A stretch of 5,802 nucleotides of DNA from Actinomycetota bacterium (GTDB lineage: Bacteria; Actinomycetota; Actinomycetes; Nanopelagicales; Nanopelagicaceae). This document shows positions 1-5,740 of this stretch, in pieces. Below the pieces are notes generated by a model, which did no database searches, was not told the DNA's origin, and saw only the letters and a list, made by a program, of their open reading frames with translations. Position numbers and translations under genes: made by a program. The stretch spans positions 1-5,802 of the forward strand of contig VGAF01000075.1 of assembly GCA_016870855.1 (NCBI GenBank), written 5' to 3'. Position 1 is the stretch's first letter. Each line of letters opens with the position of its first letter.

Positions 1-42
1 GGAAGAAGTTAAATCGTTCTGTAGTTTTTCTTTCAGAGACAT
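1..42 (-). CDS. GatB/YqeY domain protein, N-terminal fragment (cut by window edge)
   Basis: An ATG at 42-40 on the minus strand opens a frame that runs off the window, giving MSLKEKLQNDLTSS (14 residues). This resembles the N-terminus of the GatB/YqeY family, whose members typically begin MSL.E.L..DL..AMKA and have a tRNA-amidotransferase-like fold. A GAGAAG purine tract lies 8 bases before the ATG and could serve as ribosome binding site. The gene is divergent from the metallophosphoesterase, an arrangement I recall as common in Actinobacteria. Both the start and the frame are visible, but the family call rests on 14 residues plus context. The specific cellular role of the family is not well established. 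Confidence 0.6.
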   Translation of the reverse strand, partial: MSLKEKLQNDLTSS

Positions 43-62
43 AGCGGTATCTTCTCACGCCT

Positions 63-881
63 ATGGCCTTTCAACTACGCGAGGTAAAACTTCCGATACT
101 TCCAAAGGGAAGTCCGGAGCTTCGGGTATTGCATTTTTCAGATCTTCACTTAACTCCGCGAAGAAAGCGTGAAATAGCTGATATCCGGTCTTGGGCAGAT
201 CTAACGCCAGATTTAGTGGTAAGTACCGGAGACTTTATTGGCCATAAAGATGCAATCAACACCGCGCTCTATGCCCTTGAACCCTTACTTGATACACCCG
301 GGCTCTATGTCTTTGGTTCAAATGATTACTACGGACCGCGCTTTAAAAATCCGCTCACTTACTTGAAGAGAGATGATGGAACGCGGATCTTGGGTGAGAA
401 GCTGAATACTGAAGATCTCGATGTGAGGTTACAAGCACGTGGGTGGCGAAATCTAAATTCCTCCAAAATAAGAATCGAAGTCAGAGGAGTCGCTATAGAG
501 GCGCGCGGAACCGATGATGCCCACCTTCAATTAGATGATTACTCACTCGTTGCTGGAAAACGAGATAAGGAAGTTGATCTCTCCATCGGAGTAACTCATG
601 CACCCTACAAGAGAATTGTTGATGCGATGGCAGCCGATAAGTTAGATCTTCTCTTTGCTGGGCATACACATGGTGGACAGGTACGAATTCCTTGGTTTGG
701 TGGAACTCGCTCACTAACTACGAATTGCGATTTACCGAATTGGCGCTCGCGCGGCTTAACAAAGTTCGGTAGCGAGCCCTATCTTCATGTCTCAGCAGGA
801 ATGGGTTACAGCCGATTCGCACCGATTCGCTTCTTATGTCCTAGCGAGGCCTCGCTTATTACCTTGCAGCAAATTCAGTAG
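63..881 (+). CDS. metallophosphoesterase (calcineurin-like, actinobacterial YkuE-like type)
   Basis: This 272-residue protein is a predicted metal-dependent phosphoesterase; its substrate cannot be told from the sequence. The calcineurin-like motifs appear in order: DLH (D27, H29), GD (56-57) followed by H61, GSND (85-88), THAPY (H179) and AGHTHGG (H201, H203). These would form the two-metal site. The third motif reads GSND where the superfamily consensus is GNHD/E, so the usual metal-ligand Asn and catalytic His are replaced; I believe this is shared by actinobacterial relatives. ATG at 63 is the first possible start, because a stop lies in frame at 42-44 with no ATG, GTG or TTG between. There is no Shine-Dalgarno before it, so leaderless or weakly initiated translation is possible. 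The protein starts directly at the first beta strand, without a signal peptide or membrane segment, so it should be cytoplasmic. Its last 23 bases overlap asd convergently. Confidence 0.9.
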   Translation: MAFQLREVKLPILPKGSPELRVLHFSDLHLTPRRKREIADIRSWADLTPDLVVSTGDFIGHKDAINTALYALEPLLDTPGLYVFGSNDYYGPRFKNPLTYLKRDDGTRILGEKLNTEDLDVRLQARGWRNLNSSKIRIEVRGVAIEARGTDDAHLQLDDYSLVAGKRDKEVDLSIGVTHAPYKRIVDAMAADKLDLLFAGHTHGGQVRIPWFGGTRSLTTNCDLPNWRSRGLTKFGSEPYLHVSAGMGYSRFAPIRFLCPSEASLITLQQIQ

Positions 882-1914
882 CAACTAATTCCGCAATCTG
901 GGCAGTATTTAGCGCCGCGCCCTTACGTAAGTTGTCGCCACAGACAAAGAGATCAATCGCATTTGGATTATCAAGTGATTTGCGGACTCGACCGACCCAA
1001 GTTGGGTCTGTGCCGACTACATCAGCAGGGGTTGGGAACTTGTAGTTCTCAGGATCATCTACCAATTTCACGCCAGCAGCGTTAGCGAGAATCTCTTGGG
1101 CTTCTTGGCGGCTAACTTCTTTCGCAAAAACAGCGTGAACCGCTAGCGAATGAGTAGTTAGAACCGGCACCCGCACACAGGTCGCAGAGACCTTTAGATC
1201 ACTTAACCCAAGGATCTTTCGCGACTCGTTACGAACCTTTAACTCTTCCGATGTGTAACCATCGTTCTTTAACGATCCCGCCCAAGGAATGACGTTAAGT
1301 GCAAGCGGTGCTGGAAATGGACCGTTCTCTTTAATTACAGTGCGGATATCACCGGGCTTATCGCCAACATCAGTTCCCGCGACTTCCTTAATTTGAGCGT
1401 GCAAAGTATCTAAACCGGATTGACCCGCACCAGATGCAGCCTGATAAGAGGAGACGACTAGCTCCTTCAATTCATATTTCTTATGAAGCGCACCCATTGC
1501 AACGATCATCGAGAGAGTGGTGCAATTTGGATTAGAGATGATTTCTTTCGGACGGCGTTTCACATCATCTGGATTTACTTCTGGAACAACTAGCGGGACC
1601 TCCGGATCCATCCGAAAAGCGCCGGAGTTATCAACACAGACTGCGCCACGTGCGGCTGCGATCGGTGCCCACTCGGCGGAAATTTCATCTGGTACATCAA
1701 ACATCGCAACATCGATGCCATCAAATGCTTCTGGTGTTAGGGCAACAACAGTTAGCTCTTCGCCACGACATTTCAATTTCTTTCCTGCGCTTCGTGCAGA
1801 TGCGATCAATCTAATCTCGCCCCAAACATCTGGACGATTGCTCAAGATATCTAGCATTACTGTTCCAACAGCGCCAGTTGCACCGACTACAGCTAAAGAA
1901 GGTTTTCTACTCAT
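859..1914 (-). CDS. asd: aspartate-semialdehyde dehydrogenase
   Basis: Asd reduces L-aspartyl-4-phosphate with NADPH to aspartate semialdehyde, the branch point to lysine/diaminopimelate, threonine and methionine. The 351-residue protein is full length for the family. The N-terminal Rossmann domain carries GATGAVG (11-17). The catalytic cysteine is C131 in SNPNCTT, followed by the active-site Gln in SSYQAASGAG (Q158), the substrate-binding R248 in CVRVPV, and H255 in TTHS. The loop that reads FSAG in many Asd proteins is FDVP here (72-75), as in Streptomyces-type enzymes. Start ATG at 1914-1912 overlaps the lysC stop as ATGA with no strong Shine-Dalgarno, which points to translational coupling with lysC and equimolar production of the two consecutive enzymes. 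The TAA stop at 861-859 lies inside the convergent metallophosphoesterase gene. Confidence 0.97.
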   Translation of the reverse strand: MSRKPSLAVVGATGAVGTVMLDILSNRPDVWGEIRLIASARSAGKKLKCRGEELTVVALTPEAFDGIDVAMFDVPDEISAEWAPIAAARGAVCVDNSGAFRMDPEVPLVVPEVNPDDVKRRPKEIISNPNCTTLSMIVAMGALHKKYELKELVVSSYQAASGAGQSGLDTLHAQIKEVAGTDVGDKPGDIRTVIKENGPFPAPLALNVIPWAGSLKNDGYTSEELKVRNESRKILGLSDLKVSATCVRVPVLTTHSLAVHAVFAKEVSRQEAQEILANAAGVKLVDDPENYKFPTPADVVGTDPTWVGRVRKSLDNPNAIDLFVCGDNLRKGAALNTAQIAELVATEFAAR

Positions 1915-2432
1915 CGACCAGTACCACCGTAAACAACCGCTTCGACTTGGTCGGCATCTAGTTCAAAAGCAGTGTGTGCGGCTTTAACAGCGCGATCTAC
2001 ATCGGCTTGGCGACATACGATGGAGATACGGATTTCCGAGGTTGAGATCATCTCGATATTTACCCCGGCATCAGCCATGGCGGCGAAGAAGGTAGCTGTT
2101 ACTCCAGGATGTGAGCGCATACCAGCGCCAATCAATGAGAGTTTGCCGATCTGGTCGTCATATTGAATTGATTGGAATCCAATCTCGCCTTGGAGTTTCT
2201 GGACGATTGCAGTCGCTTTTGAACCCTCTGTTCTTGGGAGGGTGAATGAGATATCTGTTAGCCCTGTTGCAGCGGCCGATACATTCTGGACGATCATGTC
2301 GATGTTGATATCCGAATCGGCGATGGATTGGAAGATTCGCGCGGCAACGCCAGCTCTATCGGGGACACCAACAATGGTGATCTTCGCTTCGCTCTTATCA
2401 TGAGCGATACCCGAGATGATTGCTTGCTCCAT
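1911..2432 (-). CDS. lysC: predicted aspartate kinase beta subunit from an in-frame internal start in lysC
   Basis: Codon 251 of lysC is an ATG (2432-2430, minus), and AAGGAGG ends 4 bases before it, a near-perfect match to the anti-Shine-Dalgarno. Translation from here would give 173 residues, MEQAIISGIAHDKSEAK onward, comprising only the two ACT domains. In Corynebacterium glutamicum the beta subunit of the alpha2beta2 aspartokinase begins at the equivalent methionine (MEEAVLTGVATDKSEAK, about 172 residues). The match of position and sequence makes the same overlapping-gene arrangement very likely. The product would have no kinase activity and would bind lysine/threonine effectors at the alpha-beta ACT interface. 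The in-frame start and its ribosome binding site are seen directly; production of the protein is inferred by homology. Confidence 0.85.
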   Translation of the reverse strand: MEQAIISGIAHDKSEAKITIVGVPDRAGVAARIFQSIADSDINIDMIVQNVSAAATGLTDISFTLPRTEGSKATAIVQKLQGEIGFQSIQYDDQIGKLSLIGAGMRSHPGVTATFFAAMADAGVNIEMISTSEIRISIVCRQADVDRAVKAAHTAFELDADQVEAVVYGGTGR

Positions 2433-3182
2433 GTTGCCTCCTTCTGGTTGGTCTGAGACCACCCATGTTCCTTCTAGATTTGAAAATGATGAACGGACGT
2501 GAATCGGTAGATCAAAGCGACGTGCATATTCCACACAGCGGAGGTGAAGAACTTTCGCACCTGATGCAGCGAGCTCTAACATCTCTTCATAAGTAACGCT
2601 CTTTAATTTTCTTGCAGCTGGAACGATTCTTGGATCAGCGCTAAAGACTCCATCAACATCGGTGTAGATCTCACAGACATCTGCTTCTAAGGCAGCCGCA
2701 AGTGCAACTGCAGTTGTATCCGAACCACCACGACCCAAAGTTGTGACATCTTTTGTATCTTGCGAGATTCCTTGGAAGCCCGCAACGATGGCAATCGCAT
2801 CTTGCTTTAGCGCTTCTTGGATTCGCCCTGGCGTTACATCGATGATGCGCGCTCGTCCATGTTTGCTATCAGTAATAACTCCTGCTTGTGATCCGGTAAA
2901 TGAGAGCGCTTCAAAACCAAGGTTCTTAATCGCCATCGCAAGAAGCGCCATCGAAATCCGCTCGCCAGCGGTGAGGAGCATGTCGAGTTCGCGCCCTGCG
3001 GGAAGCGGCGTGATCTGGTTAGCAAGATCAATCAATTCATCGGTGGTATCGCCCATTGCAGAGACCACAACCACGACCTGGTGGCCGGCTTTCTTGGTGG
3101 CAACGATCCGGCTGGCGACCCGCTTCATCGCCTCGGCATCAGATACCGAGGAGCCGCCGTATTTCTGGACGATCAGACCCAT
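1911..3182 (-). CDS. lysC: aspartate kinase, full-length alpha subunit
   Basis: LysC phosphorylates aspartate with ATP, the committed step of the aspartate amino-acid family. The 423-residue protein has an amino-acid kinase domain with KYGGSSV (7-13, K7), TLGRGGSDTTA (148-158) and YTDVDGVFSADPR (173-185). Two ACT regulatory domains follow, roughly 264-340 and 346-420, ending VVYGGTGR. This layout and length match the Corynebacterium/Mycobacterium Ask, which is inhibited jointly by lysine and threonine. Residues equivalent to those whose mutation relieves feedback in C. glutamicum are D275, A280, S302 and S312 (offset of one). S312 replaces the Thr found there; the others are wild-type, so the enzyme is probably feedback-sensitive (inference). 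The start MGLIVQKYGGSSV aligns with family N-termini. No Shine-Dalgarno precedes it. The stop overlaps asd by 4 bp. An internal start at codon 251 is listed separately. Confidence 0.97.
   Translation of the reverse strand: MGLIVQKYGGSSVSDAEAMKRVASRIVATKKAGHQVVVVVSAMGDTTDELIDLANQITPLPAGRELDMLLTAGERISMALLAMAIKNLGFEALSFTGSQAGVITDSKHGRARIIDVTPGRIQEALKQDAIAIVAGFQGISQDTKDVTTLGRGGSDTTAVALAAALEADVCEIYTDVDGVFSADPRIVPAARKLKSVTYEEMLELAASGAKVLHLRCVEYARRFDLPIHVRSSFSNLEGTWVVSDQPEGGNMEQAIISGIAHDKSEAKITIVGVPDRAGVAARIFQSIADSDINIDMIVQNVSAAATGLTDISFTLPRTEGSKATAIVQKLQGEIGFQSIQYDDQIGKLSLIGAGMRSHPGVTATFFAAMADAGVNIEMISTSEIRISIVCRQADVDRAVKAAHTAFELDADQVEAVVYGGTGR
2437..2443 (-). promoter_or_regulatory. internal ribosome binding site for LysC beta
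   Basis: On the minus strand AAGGAGG is followed by CAAC and then ATG. It is built from the codons for Pro-Glu-Gly-Gly-Asn in the linker between the kinase and ACT regions. It is one of only two strong Shine-Dalgarno sequences before a start in the window, the other being that of dnaX, and it is far stronger than anything before the lysC, asd or recR starts. Confidence 0.8.
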
Positions 3183-3222
3183 GGCGGTAGGGTGGCAGGT
3201 TTTTATGGGTAAAGAAGGTTAA

Positions 3223-3255
3223 TCTCAAATATTGAAACAATTATCGTCTCAAATA
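3223..3255. repeat. 9-bp direct repeat in the recR-lysC gap
   Basis: The sequence TCTCAAATA occurs at 3223-3231 and again at 3247-3255, 24 bp apart. The copies flank the candidate -10 box of lysC: one lies in its spacer and one in the transcribed leader. The first copy continues into a near-palindrome, TCAAATATTGA. A regulator binding site is possible; chance in an AT-rich spacer is also possible. Confidence 0.4.
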
Positions 3256-3269
3256 ATAAGACTTTACAA
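3240..3269 (-). promoter_or_regulatory. candidate lysC-asd promoter
   Basis: In the 81-bp recR-lysC gap, the minus strand reads TTGTAA (3269-3264, overlapping the recR stop codon), an 18-base spacer, then GATAAT (3245-3240), which is 5 of 6 to a sigma-70 type -10 box. Transcription would start near 3233, leaving a leader of about 50 bases without a Shine-Dalgarno and too short for a lysine riboswitch. I see no hairpin terminator for recR, so read-through from the dnaX-recR transcript is also possible. An alternative, weaker pair is TTGAGA with CATAAA closer to the lysC ATG. Confidence 0.35.
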
Positions 3270-3863
3270 CTCTAGCGAGCGCCGCCCTTCAAAGGCCCGG
3301 CCGAGCGTAACTTCATCGGCGTACTCAAGATCCCCGCCAACGGGCAGTCCCGAGGCAAGGCGAGAGATTTTTATGCCCAGAGGTTTGATGGTCCGCGCTA
3401 GGTAGGTCGCCGTCGCTTCACCTTCAAGATTCGGATCGGTAGCGATGATGACCTCGGTGATATTCGAATCCGAGAGGCGAGTAAGTAGTTCCCGAATCCG
3501 GAGCTGTTCTGGGCCGATGCCATCAATCGGACTTATCGCGCCACCAAGGACGTGATACTCCCCGCGGAATTCCCGGGTCCGTTCGATCGCCACTACATCT
3601 TTACTCTCTTCAACTACACAGATCGTCGAGTTATCGCGGCGCGGATCACGGCAAATCTTGCACTCTTCCTCTTCGGCAACATTGAAACACTTTGCACAGA
3701 AACGAACTTTCTCTTTAACGATTCGCAGTACATCAACGAGACGATTTACATCAACTCGTTCTGATTGGACGATATGAAATGCAATCCGTTGGGCGCTCTT
3801 CGGTCCGATTCCAGGCAACTTCCCCAACTCATCAATCAGCTCTTGGATTATGCCTTCGTACAT
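3264..3863 (-). CDS. recR: recombination mediator protein RecR
   Basis: RecR works with RecO (and RecF) to load RecA onto SSB-coated gapped DNA. The protein is 199 residues, the normal family length. It has an N-terminal helix-hairpin-helix (LPGIGPKSAQRIAFHI, 16-31), a four-cysteine zinc finger (C56, C59, C68, C71), and a Toprim domain beginning ICVVEE (81-86) with the acidic DPNLEGEATA stretch at 143-152. The C-terminal SRLASGLPVGGDLEYADE motif is followed by LGRAFEGRR. The start ATG shares its A with the dnaX stop (TAATG), so translation is probably coupled to dnaX; only a weak GAGAAG tract precedes it. The ybaB/ebfC gene that commonly separates dnaX and recR is not present. The TAA stop at 3266-3264 is followed by the lysC promoter region. 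Confidence 0.97.
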   Translation of the reverse strand: MYEGIIQELIDELGKLPGIGPKSAQRIAFHIVQSERVDVNRLVDVLRIVKEKVRFCAKCFNVAEEEECKICRDPRRDNSTICVVEESKDVVAIERTREFRGEYHVLGGAISPIDGIGPEQLRIRELLTRLSDSNITEVIIATDPNLEGEATATYLARTIKPLGIKISRLASGLPVGGDLEYADEVTLGRAFEGRRSLEL

Positions 3864-5542
3864 TACTTCTCGCTCTCAGCGATGACTTGGGCTCCAAGTT
3901 CTTTCATAATCAATTCTGTGCCTGCGAGTTGATTAGCATCGCTTGGATCCTCATCGGTCCGCTTACCCATATTTGCGGACGAGTATGGATCGACTGATGG
4001 ATCTACGACTACCTCAATCTTCCTCCGCATTCCAGTTACTTCAACGAAAGCATCCGAGAGAATTGGTTCGCTCTCGGAGCGGATAAATGAATCTCGCGCT
4101 CCCGCATTCACAATTCCGATAGTTATATGGTTATCATCAACCGAGAGAATTTGGGCGCTCGCAGAAAGAAGTGACCAGGTGAGGCGACGCTTCTTCTTTA
4201 CGCTCTCAATTACCTCCGGCCACATCCGGCGAAGTGCGTTCACATCTAAATTTCCAGCGCTTTGAGCGTTCGGCTTTGGAGAACTCGAAGGTGCCGGCTT
4301 CTCTTTTACTTCTTTTACTGGGGCAGCTTTTGGCGCTTCCTTAACAGGCTTAGATGGCGCGCTCCTAGTGGGCATTGGTTCCATACTTAGTTGGCGCTCT
4401 AACCTTTCAATTCGAGCTACCGAGCCTTGGTCACTTCCATCGCCACCAGTAATCACGATTCGACTTACGATCAATTCAAGAATCAACCTTGGGGCAGTAG
4501 CGCCACGCATCTGATTTAAACCTTCAGCCACAATCGCCGCAGCCCTGCTCAAGTTTGCTCCACCCATCCGTGCCGATTGGGCGCGCATCCGCTCAAGTTG
4601 GTCATCTGGGTAGTTACGCAGAATCATCTTCAAACCATCATCAACCGCATTAGCAATAACTAAGTCACGGAGTCGCTCAAGGAGATCCTGGGCAAAACGG
4701 CGCGGATCATGTCCTGACTCAATCAATCGATCGATTGTCTTTAGAAGCGCACCTAAATCTCGCGCCGCAATCGCATCAATCGCATCATCAAGAAGCGCTC
4801 CATCAGTAAATCCAAGTAGTTGGACAGCAATCTCGTAAGTGACGCCATCTTTACCGGCGCCAGCAAGTAGTTGGCCAAGAACTGAAAGGGCATCGCGCAC
4901 CGATCCACCCGACGCACGGACTACGAGCGGTAATACGCCTTTCTCTACCTTCACACCTTCGGCATCACAAACGCCCTGTAGGTGATTTTGCAAAACACCG
5001 GGTGGAACAAGTCGGAATGGGTAGTGATGGGTGCGCGAGCGGATTGTTGCGATTAATTTATCGGGTTCGGTTGTAGCAAAAATAAATAGAACATGGGGAG
5101 GCGGTTCTTCGACAACTTTTAGAAGCGCGTTCGCAGCTCCAGGTCCAAGTTGGTGAGCCTCATCAATAATGTAAATCTTGTACTTAGAACTTACCGGTGC
5201 AAAGAATGCTTTATCGCGAAGATCGCGGGCATCATCAACTAATCCATGTGTAGCTGCATCAAGTTCAATTACATCGATTGAACCGGGGCCATTTGCGACT
5301 AAATCCTTACAGGATTGGCATTCACCGCAAGGATTTGGAGTAGGGCCTTTAGCGCAATTAAGTGAGCGCGCCATGATCCGTGCGCTAGAAGTCTTTCCGC
5401 AACCGCGAGGACCAGAGAATAGATATGCGTGATGAATTCGCCCTGATTCAAGGGCGTTAGAGAGTGGAACGGTTATATGTTCTTGTCCGATTACATCTTT
5501 AAAAATCGAAGGGCGATATTTTCGATAGAGAGCTAGCGACAT
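3863..5542 (-). CDS. dnaX: DNA polymerase III subunit gamma/tau
   Basis: DnaX is the AAA+ motor subunit of the clamp loader that places the beta clamp on primed DNA. The 559-residue protein shows Walker A GPRGCGKTS (44-52), a zinc-binding set C63, C72, C75, C78, Walker B IIDEAH (125-130), sensor 1 ATTEP (156-160), the arginine finger in SRT (R170) and sensor 2 GGSVRDALS (212-220). Domain III follows to about 385, then a Pro/Ala/Lys-rich linker (about 388-430). A C-terminal globular domain around LRRMWPEVIESVKKKRR (437-453) onward resembles that of actinobacterial DnaX. The start at 5542 has a strong TAAGGAGG 5 bases upstream. The linker contains no A-rich slippery heptamer of the E. coli type, so a separate gamma form by frameshifting is not supported. 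The gene lies 34 bp after ffs and overlaps recR by one base. Confidence 0.97.
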   Translation of the reverse strand: MSLALYRKYRPSIFKDVIGQEHITVPLSNALESGRIHHAYLFSGPRGCGKTSSARIMARSLNCAKGPTPNPCGECQSCKDLVANGPGSIDVIELDAATHGLVDDARDLRDKAFFAPVSSKYKIYIIDEAHQLGPGAANALLKVVEEPPPHVLFIFATTEPDKLIATIRSRTHHYPFRLVPPGVLQNHLQGVCDAEGVKVEKGVLPLVVRASGGSVRDALSVLGQLLAGAGKDGVTYEIAVQLLGFTDGALLDDAIDAIAARDLGALLKTIDRLIESGHDPRRFAQDLLERLRDLVIANAVDDGLKMILRNYPDDQLERMRAQSARMGGANLSRAAAIVAEGLNQMRGATAPRLILELIVSRIVITGGDGSDQGSVARIERLERQLSMEPMPTRSAPSKPVKEAPKAAPVKEVKEKPAPSSSPKPNAQSAGNLDVNALRRMWPEVIESVKKKRRLTWSLLSASAQILSVDDNHITIGIVNAGARDSFIRSESEPILSDAFVEVTGMRRKIEVVVDPSVDPYSSANMGKRTDEDPSDANQLAGTELIMKELGAQVIAESEK

Positions 5543-5547
5543 ATCGG

Positions 5548-5555
5548 CCTCCTTA
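5548..5555 (-). promoter_or_regulatory. strong ribosome binding site of dnaX
   Basis: TAAGGAGG on the minus strand sits five bases before the dnaX ATG. It fixes the start at 5542, directly ahead of the conserved LYRKYRP motif, and indicates efficient initiation. Confidence 0.85.
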
Positions 5556-5576
5556 CTTTACGAGCGCTACTACAAG

Positions 5577-5664
5577 GATCCCCCGCACACCCATTAGAGC
5601 GGACCTACCCTTGCTGCCTTCCAGCCCTGGGGGAGTTCGGCACGGTAATGCCGCACGGAGGATC
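5577..5664 (-). ncRNA. ffs: signal recognition particle RNA, small bacterial (4.5S) type
   Basis: On the minus strand the SRP domain IV core is plain: CCAGGGCTGGAAGGCAGCAA, with the GGAA tetraloop closed by CT/GG and the conserved asymmetric loop that binds Ffh. The flanks pair to a long hairpin. GATCCTCCGTGC at the 5' end is complementary, with G-U pairs, to GTGCGGGGGATC at the 3' end, and CATTA (5650-5646) pairs with TAATG (5596-5592) further in. The length is about 88 bases, with ends set by the terminal helix and therefore approximate to a few bases. The RNA joins Ffh to target ribosomes making membrane proteins to FtsY. It lies directly upstream of dnaX, and no terminator hairpin fits between them. 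Confidence 0.93.
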
Positions 5665-5740
5665 TGCGGTGAATCATAGTTTGTAGCACCGATACAGTTC
5701 TCCCCTCGCTTCATGCGCTACTTTTTGTGAAGCAAGCCCG
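5665..5740. other. divergent intergenic region between ffs and tRNA-Ser
   Basis: This 76-bp stretch must contain the ffs promoter (minus) and probably the tRNA-Ser promoter (plus). Apart from the ffs -10 box, it holds a 6-bp inverted repeat, GCTTCA (5708-5713) and TGAAGC (5728-5733), around a T-rich tract. No convincing plus-strand -35/-10 pair was found; TACTTT at 5719-5724 is the best weak -10 candidate. It has no coding potential. Confidence 0.5.
5673..5678 (-). promoter_or_regulatory. candidate -10 box of the ffs promoter
   Basis: TATGAT on the minus strand (5 of 6 to TATAAT) lies 8 bases before the predicted SRP RNA 5' end, as expected for a -10 element whose start point is near 5666. 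No good -35 box is seen 16-18 bases upstream. Confidence 0.5.

Noticed and set aside
493..714. 73-codon minus-strand open frame inside the metallophosphoesterase
   Set aside because: It covers the region encoding the conserved THAPY and GHTHGG motifs on the other strand and has no independent support.
1517..1987. 156-codon plus-strand open frame opposite asd and the lysC end
   Set aside because: It lies antisense to two well-conserved enzymes, has a Ser/Thr-rich low-complexity translation with no recognisable domain, and has no ribosome site or promoter of note.
2743..3222. 159-codon plus-strand open frame opposite lysC
   Set aside because: It is a mirror frame of the conserved kinase domain; its translation shows no family features, and the lysC reading is certain.
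3183..3239. Lysine riboswitch (L box) or attenuator before lysC
   Set aside because: The leader is about 50 bases at most, far shorter than an L box, and contains neither a leader peptide with lysine/threonine codons nor a terminator hairpin.
4180..4230. Possible programmed frameshift site in dnaX at the VKKKRR codons
   Set aside because: The codons read GTA AAG AAG AAG CGT, which is not an A AAA AAG-type slippery heptamer, and no stop-producing short gamma form or stem-loop is evident. The full-length protein is the supported product.
5640..5655. Small hairpin CGGCA-TTACCG-TGCCG as a terminator or separate element
   Set aside because: It lies inside the SRP RNA, where its bases are better explained by the long SRP helix (CATTA pairing with TAATG), and there is no T-run after it.
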